A stretch of 62,772 nucleotides of DNA from CAYSPT01 sp964432985 (GTDB lineage Bacteria > Muiribacteriota > CAYSPT01): NCBI GenBank assembly GCA_964432985.1, contig CAYSPT010000031.1, positions 1-62,772 of the forward strand, written 5' to 3'. Both the position numbers and the translations under genes were made by a program. The notes beneath the pieces are model-generated. The model saw only the letters and a list, made by a program, of their open reading frames with translations, was not told the origin of the DNA and made no database searches. Shown here in pieces: positions 36,901 to 48,900 of this stretch; the stretch's first letter is position 1; each line of letters opens with the position of its first letter.

Positions 36901-39900
36901 CCACCGGTACGGTCGCCCTCTCCGTCACTCAGGGGAGCAGTACCCTGCGGGGAGGCAGCACCAGCGCCACCGTGACCAACGGCGTGGCGGTGTTCAGCGG
37001 GTTGAACTATCCGATGGTTGAAACAATCGTCATCGCGGCGGCTTCCCAGGACTTGCTGGGGGTCACTGCCGAAGTGGATGTGGTCCTGCCGACCCTCACC
37101 GGGGACGCGGTGATCAACGAGGTGGTATTCGATCCAGAAAACGACTGGAACGAAAGCACCGGCGGCAACCAGGCCGCGTTCGATAATCATCCCGGATACG
37201 GCGCCGCCGACGGCAGCGACAGCTACATCGAGCTGAAGAACGTCAGCGGGCAGACCCTGGATGTGAGCGGATGGGTCATCGGGGTGCAGGAGACTCCCGG
37301 TAGCACTCCCGTGTACACGGCCATTGGCTCCGCTCCGGTATACCTGCCTCAGGGAACCCTTAACTCCTGGCCCAACGGCACCCACCTGGTGGCGGGAGCG
37401 GTGCAGGGAGTAACGTCAACCGCGGTTTCCGGATGCATGGTGACTGTGTTCGCCGGCGACCCGGAAGTCATCACGCCGGACCGGGTGGACGAGGTGATGT
37501 TCGGGGAGTACGACGACGGTAACATGAGCGACAACGCACCGGATCTCGTCAGTTCCGGGAAGACCGGGGAAGCGGTCTGCCTGGACGACGACGGAGTGAA
37601 AGCCGGCGACGCCTCCACCGACTACGTCAAGCGGTTCGCTACGCCGGGGGCCGAGAACACCGCTGCCGATACTCTTGCGCCCCTGTGGAAGGGGATTCTC
37701 GGCGGCGCCCAGGACGCCCAGAGGGGCGCGACGCCAGGGACGCTTAAGGTCATGATCACCGAGGCGTATGACACCGCTCACGAGCCGGTCGCCTACAACG
37801 TTTACTTTGCCGAAAGCGGCAGCTGGAACAACTCCAACTGGTCCGCCAACACGGTTATTTCCAACGCTACGGTACTCACCGATCCGTCGCTCCACGTGGT
37901 CATTGATGACCTGACTCCGGGCGGCGAGTACATCGTGGGCGTGCGGGCGCAGGACAGCGCGTCCCAGCCCAACGAGGATACCAATATCGTGACAAGGACC
38001 GGCGTCGCTGCCAACTACCCGGACACCGACGGTGACGGCATTCTCGACAATGTAGACGATTCGCCCCAGGATGCCGCCGTGGCCACGCCCGAAACGACCA
38101 CCGGCACCGGCAAAATCGGCGTGGACGTCTCCGGCGCTGCCGGCGCGCAGCTGGCAGAGGTGAAAGCCGTCGATCCCGATTCCCAGGACGTGAACCAGGC
38201 CGGCCGGCCGGCGGACAGGTCTTTCCCCGACGGACTGGTGGCCTTCAAGGTGCAGGGAATCAGCCCGGGCGCCACGGTGCAGGTGGTAACCACCTGGCCT
38301 TCGGACGTGCCCGACGGCGCCGCCTACTACAAGGTGGACGACACCGGCTTCAACGCGTTTGCCGGTGCGGCCTTTGACGGCAACACCATTACCCTGACCC
38401 TCACCGACGGCGGGGCGGGGGACGCCGACGGGAACGCCGACGGCGTCATCACCGATCCCGGCGGGGTGGCTTACCCGGTGGTGACCGGTGGTATCACTTC
38501 GGTGGCGGCTGAAATTGCCACGGCGTACAACGACAGCTTCATCCAGCACCAGTTCCTGCCTGCCGGTGCGCCTTCAAACGGATTATACTCGTATCACCTG
38601 GCCTTCGCGCCCGTCATGAGCGCGGGCCAGGGATTCCAGACGCTGACCTTCTCCTTCCCGTCCTCCCACGCCGGGTGGGGAACGGTGACCGTGGAGTCCA
38701 TGCAGATCGACGACGGCGCCGGGGGCGTCACCCAGGTGGATTCCGGCACGTATACACCGGACACATCCACCGCCGGCACCGTCGCCCTGCAGTTCGACAC
38801 GCCGTTCAACGCCACCCGCTCCGGCCACGTCTTTTCGCTCAAGCTGAAGGCCGACGCCCCGTCGGCGGGCAAGCCCCTGGCTGCGTGCCGGCTGCTACTG
38901 GGAACCGTGCAGGCCTCCGCCGATGACGTGCACGCCGACCTGCCCCACGATTCTCTCAGCCTGGAAGTGGTCAACGGCTCGGGGGTGGCGGAGATAACAC
39001 CTTCACTTACCGCCGCCGGGGCCGCGGGTCAGCAGTTCACCCTGTATCTGGCACCGCTGGTCAAAGCGGCGGAGCAGGTGGACACCATAAAGTTTGCGTT
39101 CCACTCGAACCAGACCGGGTGGGGCGCCGTTTCCGTGGATTCCTTCACCGTCACCACCTACGACGACGGGGAAAACATCGTCCCCTACCAGGAAGGCACC
39201 GACTACACCCTGGGGACCTCGGCGGACGGCAGCCTGTCGGTCCAGATTACCGGGGGTATCCAGGGCGACTTCAACGTGTCGCTGCTGACCATCGGCATCG
39301 CGGCGGACGCGCCCACGCAGGGGTTCGCCAGCGAGTCCTGCTCGGTATGGTTCGACGGCACGACACCGCCGTCCCTGGGCGCGGTGGAAGGCGACATCAC
39401 CGGCGGCCAGAACACCTCCTCCCTGGATGTGGAAGTGGCCGACGCCTCGACGCTTGCCGCCATAACCGTGAGCGATTTCAGCGAGTACTGGGCTTCCGCC
39501 ACCTACTTGAGCGCCACCTGGCAGGTGACCAACGGGGTGACGGTGCAGGAGTACCAGTACGCCATCGGGACCACCTCCGGCGGTACCGATGTTCGGGACT
39601 GGACCTCCACCGGAACCACCGCTTCGGTCACCGCGGATGGTCTTACCCTCCAGGATGGACAGGAGTACTTCTTCGCCGTCAAGGGGCAGAACCAGGTGGG
39701 TCTGTGGAGCACTCCGTCGATGAGCGACGGTGTCACCGTCTGGGCCACCGCCCCGGCCATAGCCGTTTCGGATGACGGTGAGTACACGTCTATCAGCAAT
39801 GTGCTCAACGCATCGTGGCAGGTAACCAACAGCGTCCCGGTCACCCACTACCAGTACGCCATCGGAACCACTTCCGGCGGCACCGACGTTGTCGGTTGGA

Positions 39901-42900
39901 CGTCAACGGGCACCACCGCTTCGATGTCCCGGACCGGTCTCACTCTCCAGGACGCTCAGGCCTATTACATCTCGGTCAAAGCCAGCAACCCGGCCGGGGC
40001 CTGGACCGACCCGCCTGCGGTGAGCGACGGCATCACCTACGCCGCGATTCCGCAGCTGGCAGGCGTGGTGTTCGACGACCCGGATGACTCGGACAACTAC
40101 CTGAGCATCGGTGACACCCTGACCATCACCTTCGACCGGGACACCATCGCCAATGCCGGTCCCATAACGAAGACCGACGTGGACAGCCTGATCGATATCG
40201 GTAACAAATCCCTGGGGACGGATTACGCCGGCAACTGGACCAGTAAGAGCGTGCTGGTCATCACCATCGCCGACGCTTCCGCCGGCACCCTGGCTCCGGG
40301 TGATACCCTGGCCATCAAGGCGTCGGCCGGGATCTCCAACGCCGCCGGCACCAGCACCGCCAGTTCATCAAGCGCCTCGATCTCCGGCGACCTGGGCACC
40401 GGACCCGGCATCCCCCATCACCTGGCCTGGGTCACGGCGCCGCCGGTATCGGTGGTCCGCGAAACCGCCTGGGCGGACTTCGCGGTGGGCGTATACGACG
40501 TGACAAATGTCCTGGTCAACAACGCCACCGGCACGGCGGCCCTCACGGTCACCCAGGGCAACAACACCCTGGGCGGCGGCAGCACCTCCGTCAGCCTGAC
40601 CAACGGTGCGGCAACTTTCAGCGGGATAACCTATGCCACGGCGGAGACCATTGTTATCCGGGCGGATTCCGGCCAGCTGATCGGGGTGACCGCCGAGGTG
40701 CACATCGACAACGTGGCTTCCATGGCGGTGGCCGACGGGTCCTGGCACGACACCAACACCTGGGACGGCGCCATCCCCGGAGCCAACGACGAGGCGGTGA
40801 CCATCCAGGAGCACGCCATCACCCATTCAGACACCGGGGTGACGAGCAATCTCGGCCGCCTGTCACTCCTGGCCGGTGACCTGACGCTCAGCGGCGGCAC
40901 CATCACCACCACCGACGCTTCAACGGTAGACTCCGACTCCCAGTTCACCCTTTCCGGGGGCACCCTGGGCGGCACCGGAGCGCTGTCGATACCGGGCAGT
41001 TTCGTCTTTGATACCGGTACCATCAGCGGCACCGGCGACGTTACCGCGTCCGGGCAGTACAGTTTCGGCAACACCGGTACCAGGACCCTGGACGGGAAGC
41101 TGACCCTGGCCGCCGACGGCAGCCTGATGCACCGTTCAATCGCCGGCTCCGGCACCCTGGAAAACACGGCCGCCCTCGATCTCGAGGGCAGCTGCACCAT
41201 CGCCCCGGCGGTGACCAACGCCGCCGCCGCCACGCTGTCCATGCAGGGCACCTCCAGCTACGGCGACGCGTGGATCACCGTAACGGGGGCGGTAAGCAAC
41301 GCCGGCACCCTGGTGTTCGACGACGTCAACACCTCCTCCAACTCAGAAGCGCATCTTACCACCAATGGCGGTTTGACCAATACCGGCACGCTGCATTCAC
41401 GCACCACCGGCGGCACCGGGGGCACCCCGGCCCATGAAATCACCGCTGCCGTGACCAACACCGGCACCATGGACATCGACCACAACCTGACCATCATCAA
41501 CGCGGGCAAGAACCTCGACTCCTCATCGGGAACCATCGATATCGCCGACGGCGAATACCTCACCATCGCCCCGGGCTCCGGTCAGAGCGGCCAGTTCACG
41601 GTGGGCAGCGGCACCACCCTGAGCGGGACCGGGTCAATCAGGTTCTACCACACGGTGACGGTCAACGCCGACAGTGATTTCACCTTCACGTCTGACTCTC
41701 CTTCCCTGGTCATGGGTGACGGGCACGTGATCTTCGACGGCGGCAGCACCTTCACCATCGCCCACGGCAAAGAACTCGTCTTCCACTACGACGACGACCT
41801 GGCCGCCGGCACCAGCCTGGTGAACCAGGGCGGTCTGCGCTTCAGGAACAACTACAATGAGGTCAACGGCACGTTCAGCAACGCCTCGGGCGCTGTCATG
41901 GTGGTGGAGGGCGCTTCCAACATCGGTGACGGGTACGCGACCTTCGCCGACGGTTTCGCCAACGCCGGTACCATCGTGCTGGACAATAGCGATCCCGCCG
42001 CCGCCCGTGAAGGGTTCTTGACCGTCACCAGCGGCGCCCTGGCCAACACCGGCACCATCCAGTCCGCCAATTCAGGTGAATACGGGAACACCGGCGATCA
42101 CAAGATCACCGGCGCCATCACCAACAACGGCACCATCGACGTGGACCACGACCTGGTGCTGGCAGCGGCGGCCAAGACCATCGACTCTTCCGCCGGGACC
42201 ATCGATGTGGACTCCGGCGCGACGCTCTTTATCGCACCCGGATCCGGCCAGACCGGTACCCTGCTGGTAGGATCGGATACCTCTCTGACCGGTACCGGCA
42301 CCATCTGGTTCTATCACACGGTCAACTTCAACACCGCCTCCGACTTCACCCTGAGCGGTACCGTCCCGGTTTTCGAAATGAAGGACGCCCACGTCATCTT
42401 CGGCGGCGGCAACACCTTCACCGTGGGTGACGGCACCGAGCTCATCATGCACTACGACGACGATCTGGCGGCGGACACCACGCTGGTCAACCAGGGAACG
42501 GTACGGGTCCGCAGCAGCTACAACGAGTTAGACGGTACCTTCAGCAACGCTTCCGGGGGCACCCTGGCGGTGGAGGGCGAGGGCAGCAACGACGGGTACC
42601 TGAACGTGGCCGAAGGATTCACCAGCGCCGGCACCATCACCCTGGACAACGTCAACGACAGCTCCGCCCGGGAAGCCCACCTGACCGTTGAAAGCGGTAC
42701 CCTGACCAACACCGGCACCATCCTGTCGGACAACGCCGGCGGGTACGGCAGCACCGCTTATCACGACATCCACTCCCCCATCACCAATACCGGCACCATC
42801 GACGTGGACCACGACCTGATGATCAGGTCATCGGTTGACACTTCGGGAGGCGTGATCGACATCGTTGCCGGCGAGCACCTGCTCTTCGATCCTTACGGTT

Positions 42901-45900
42901 CTTCGGTAACCCTGACCGTGGGGGACGGATCCACCCTGACCGGCGGCGGTACCATGCGGTTCGTGGACACGGTGAACTTCAACGCCGCGTCTGATTTCAC
43001 CTACGCCGCCGGCGCCCCGGTCCTGAACCTGGGTGAAGGACACATCGTCTTCGGCGGCGGCAACACCTTCACCGTGGCTTCCGGGCAGGAGCTGCTCTTC
43101 GATTACGACGACGACCTGGCGGCGGACACCACGTTGGCGAACCAGGGGACGGTGCGGGTAAGAAGCAGCAACAACGCCTTCGACGGTCCTTTCAGCAATG
43201 CCGCCGGGGCCAGCCTGGTCATCGAGGGCGAAGGCAGCAACGACGGGTACCTGACCGTGGCCGCCGGCTTCACCAGCGCCGGTACCATCACCATGGACAA
43301 TGTCAACGATGCCTCGGCCCGTGAAGCACACCTGACCGTGTCAAGCGGCCCCCTGGCCAACACCGGCACCATCCAGTCGGTCAACTCCGGCGGCTACGGC
43401 AGCACAGCGTACCACGACCTCCACGTCCCGGTGACCAATACCGGCACCATCGACGTGGACCACGACCTGATGATCAGATCGTCGGTGGACACCTCGGAGG
43501 GCGTCATCGATGTGGCCGATGGTGAACACCTGCTCTTCGACCCCTACGGTTCTTCAGTCACCGTGACCGTGGGGGACGCGTCCACCCTGGTCGGCACCGG
43601 TACGCTGCGGTTCGTGGATACGGTGAACTTCAACGCCGCCACCGATTTCACCTTTGCCGCTTCCGCCCCGGCCCTGAACCTGGGCGAAGGTCACATCGTC
43701 TTCGGCGGAGGCAACACCTTCACCGTGGCTTCCGGGCGTGAGCTGTTGTTCGATTACGACGACGACCTGGCGGCGGACACCACCCTGGTCAACCAGGGCA
43801 CGGTGCGAATCCGCAGCAGCAACAACGCCTTCGACGGCCCCTTCAGCAACGCTTCGGGAGCCAGCCTGGTCATCGAGGGCGAGGGCAGCAACGACGGGTA
43901 CCTGACGGTGGCCGCCGGCTTCACCAGCGCCGGCACTATCACCATGGACAATGTCAACGATACCTCGGCCCGTGAAGCCCACCTGACCGTGTCAAGCGGC
44001 ACCCTGGCCAACACCGGCACCATCCTGTCTACCAATTCGGGCGGATACGGCAGCACCGCTTACCACGATCTCCACGTCGGTATCACCAATACCGGGACTA
44101 TCGACGTGGACCACGACCTGATGATCAGATCGTCGGTGGACACCTCGGAGGGCGTCATCGATGTGGCCGACGGTGAACACCTGCTCTTCGATCCCTACGG
44201 TTCTTCAGTCACCGTGACCGTGGGAGATACGTCCACCCTGGTCGGTACCGGCACGCTGCGGTTCGTCGATACGGTGAATTTCAACTCGGCGGCGGCCTTC
44301 ACCTTCGCCACCGACGGCCCGGCCCTGAACCTGGGCGAAGGACACGTGGTCTTCGGCGGCGGCGGTACGTTCACCGTGGCCGCGGGACGGGAGCTGCTCT
44401 TTGCGTATGACGACGACCTGGCGGCAGGGACCACCCTCACGAACCAGGGGACGGTGCGGGTCCGCAGCGCCAACAACGAGTTTGACGGCGCCTTCAGCAT
44501 CGCCGCCGGCGCCAGCCTGATCATCGAAGGCGAGGGCAGCAACAGCGGTTACCTGACGGTGGCCGACGGGTTCACCAGCGCCGGCACCATCGTGCTTGAT
44601 AACGTAAACGGCAGCACCAACCGCCTCGCCCATTTGACCGTCGAAAGCGGTACCATCACCAGCTCGGGCACCATCCTGGTGGACAACTCCGGCGGTTACG
44701 GCAGCACCGGCGAGCACAAGCTTTATGCCGGGGTTACCAGCACCGGGACCATGGACCTGGACCACAACCTGCGGGCGTATTACATCATCGACAGCTCCAG
44801 CGGCGTCATGGATATCGCCGACGGTAAATACCTGATCATGGACCCGGCCGGCGCCTCCAGCACCCTGACGGTGTCGGGCACTTCCGGTTTCACCGGGACG
44901 GGCACGCTGAAGTTCGCTGACACGGTTTACTTCAACGCCGCCGGCGACCTGACCCTGGGCGCCACCTCTCCCACGGTGGATATGAGCGGCGGCCACGTCA
45001 TCCTGGGCGGCGGCAACACCATCACCGTTGCTTCGGGAGGATCGATGATCTTCAACAGCGACGACGACATCGCCGACGACGGCACCACCCTGGTGAACCA
45101 GGGCACGGTGACCATCCAAAACACCAATAACGAGTTCGCCGGCCTCTACACCAACGCCGCCGGCTCAACCCTGCTGCTGGACGGTGATCCGACCACATCC
45201 TCCATCACCTTCAACGGCGGCGCCTCCAACGCCGGCACCATCACCATGTGGGGCGACTACTACAGCACGTATATAACCGTCGGGTCCGGGGAGACGCTGA
45301 CCAACACCGGCACCATCAACTTCGGCGGCACCACCAGCGGCGGCAACAGGATCACCGGCTCGGTCACCAACCAGGGAACCATCGACGTAACCGTGGACAG
45401 CCTGGAGATGGTCAATACAAACGCCACCTTCGACACCAGCGGCGGTGACGTCACCGTGGCCGCCGGACGGGAGCTGGTCATCAAGAACGGCACCACCACT
45501 TTCGGGACCGACACGGTGCTCACAGGCGACGGCACCATCTACCTGCAGGAGATCCAGACCTTGAGCCTGGCCAGCGACTTCACTTACGTGGCGACCATGC
45601 CCGATATCTACATGGACGGCACCGTGACCGTGTCGGGGGCGGGCTCCCTGATCAACGACGGCGACCTGCGCCTGCGCACCAACAATGATGTCTTCTCGGC
45701 GGCGGTCACCAACAACGCCGACGCTACCCTCACTCTGGACGCCGGCCCGACCACCTGCTCCCCCACCTTCAACGCCGGACTAACCAACAATGGCACCCTC
45801 ACCCTGTGGACCGATTACTACAGCGCCTACGTAAACCTGGGCGCCGACCAGACCCTGGTCAACACCGGTACCATCAATAATAATGCCAACACCGGCGGCG

Positions 45901-48900
45901 ACAATTACCTCAACGGCGCCGTCACCAACACCGGCACTATCCACGTGACCGGAGACGACATGCGGATCAACAACGCCGGCGCCGGGCTGGTAACTTCCGC
46001 CGGCACCCTGTCGGTGGACAGCGGCCGCACCCTGACTATCTCCGACGGCACCACCTCCTTCGGCGGCAGCACGGTTCTGGCCGGCGCGGGGACCATCAAC
46101 CTGATCAACACTCACACGCTGGATATAGGTACCGGGTACACGCACAATACCGAAACGTTAGACCTGCACTTCGGCGGCGCCGTCACCGTGAGCGGTACCG
46201 GCACCTTCACCAACAACGGGCAGCTCAACCTTGAAACCACCGACGACGCGCTCAACGTGGCGGTGGTGAACAATGCGGCGAAGACGCTCGTCATCGACGC
46301 CGGAGCCAACACCTCCACCCAGCATTTCAACAACAGCCTGACCAACAACGGCACTCTCACCTTCAACGGCACCTACTACACCGCCACGTTGAACATGGGG
46401 ACCGACCAGGTGCTGACCAACACCGGCACCATCAACATGACCGGCAACACCGGCGGCGGCAACGCCCTCAACGGCGAGGTGGTCAACACCGGCACCATCG
46501 ACGCCACCGTGGACGACATGAAAATCACCAACGCCGGGGACGGGCTTACGACGTCCGCCGGTACCTTGAACGTGGCCGACGGCCGGGTTCTGGAGATCGC
46601 CAACGGTACCACCACCTTCGGCGACGGGACCGACCTGACCGGGGACGGACGGATCAACCTCAGCGGCACCCACATCCTGAACCTGGCCAGCAATTACAGT
46701 CACGACACCACCACCGCCGACCTGTACTTCGGCGGCGCGGTGACGGTGTCGGGCGCCGGCACCTTCACCAACAACGGCACCATCAACCTGCAGACCACCG
46801 ATGACGTGTTCGCAGTGGCGGTGACGAACAACGCGACCAGGTCACTGGTTATCGACGCCAACGGCAACCACTCGTCCCACACCTTCAACGCCGGCCTGAC
46901 CAACAATGGGACCATCACCTTGAGCAGTACCTATTACAATCCAAGGATTTACCTCGGATCGGGGCAGACGCTGACCAATACCGGCACCATCACCCAGGCG
47001 GGGAACACCGGCGGCGAGAAGAGCATCAGCGGCGCCATCACCAATACCGGCACCATCAACGCCGCCGTGGACCACATGCACATCAACAACGCCGACGGCG
47101 GACTGGTGACCTCCAACGGCACCCTTGCGGCGGCCGAAGGTATGATCATGGTCATCACCGGCGGCACCACAACCTTCGGCGACGGCACCACCCTGAGCGG
47201 CGACGGGCAGATCAACATCAACGGTACCCACACCCTGGCGCTGGCTTCGGATTACACCCACGCCACCACCACGGTGGACCTGTACCTGGGCGGCGACGTG
47301 ACGGTGAACGGGGCAGGCTCCTTCATCAACGACGGCGCCATCAAGCTGCGGACCACCGACGACGAGTTCGACGTGGCGGTGGTGAACAATGCCACCAAAA
47401 CGCTGATCATCGACGCGGGACCGAACCATTCATCCCAGTACTTCAACAGCAGCTTTACCAACAGCGGGACGCTCACCTTCAACAGCGACAACTACAACGC
47501 CAGGATGTACATGGCCGCCGGCCAGACGCTGACCAACACCGGCACCATCACCCTGACCGGGAACACCGGCGGCGAGAACAGCATCACCGGCGCCATCACC
47601 AACACCGGCACCATCAACGCCGCCGTTGACCACATGCACATCAACAACGCCGACGGTGGCCTGGTGACCTCCAACGGCACCCTTGCGGCGACCGAAGGTA
47701 TGATCATGGTCATCACCGGCGGCACCACCACCTTCGGCTCCGGCACCACCCTGAGCGGCGACGGGCAAATCAACATTTACGGCACTCACACCCTGGCGCT
47801 GGCGTCTGACTACACCCACGCCACCACCACCGTTGACCTGTACCTGGGCGGCGACGTGACGGTGAACGGCTCGGGCTCCTTTATCAACGATGGCGCCATC
47901 AAGCTGCGGACCACCGACGACGAGTTCGACGTGGCGGTGGTGAACAACGCCGCCAAAACGCTGGTCGTTGACGCCGACACCGGCAACTCCACCCAGACCT
48001 TCAACAGCAGTTTGACCAACAACGGCACGCTGGAGCTTTTCAGCGATCAGTACACCGCCCGTCTCACCATGGCCGCCGGGCAGACTCTGACCAACGTCGG
48101 CACCATCACCGTGGGAGGCAACACCAGCGGCGACAACTACATCACCGGCGCCATCGCCAACACCGGCACCATCGAAGCCGATGTCGACCACCTCTACATC
48201 AGCAACGCCGACGGCGGGCTGGTGACCTCCGCCGGCATCCTGTCCGCCGCCGCGAGCAGGGTTCTGAGCATAGACGGAGGTACCACCACCTTCGGTTCAA
48301 GCACCACCCTGAGCGGTGAGGGGCAGATCAACCTGAGCGGTACCCACATCCTGAACCTGGCCACCGACTACAGCCACGACACCACCACCGCCGACCTCAA
48401 CTTCGGCGGTGTGGTAACCGTGAGCGGTTCGGGTATCTTCACCAACAACGGGCTTCTGAGCCTGGAGAGCGCCGACGACCAGTTCAGCGTGGCGGTAGTG
48501 AACAACACCGCCAAAACGCTGACTATCAACGCGGATACCGGAAACTCCACCCAGACCTTCAACGCAGCGCTGACCAACAACGGCACGCTGGAGCTCTTCA
48601 GCGACCAGTACACCGCCCGGATCACCATGGCCGCCGGACAGACGCTGACCAACGCCGGCACCATCACCATGGGCGGCAATTCCAGTGGCGATAACTATAT
48701 CACCGGCGCCATAACCAACACAGGCACTGTCGAGGCCGACATAGATCACCTGTACATCACCAACGCCGACGGCGGTCTGGTGACCTCCGCCGGTACCCTG
48801 TCCGCCGCCGCCGAAAAGGTCCTGAGTATCGACAGCGGCACCACTACCTTCGGCTCCGGTACCACTTTGAGCGGTGATGGACAGATTAATTTGAGCGGCA

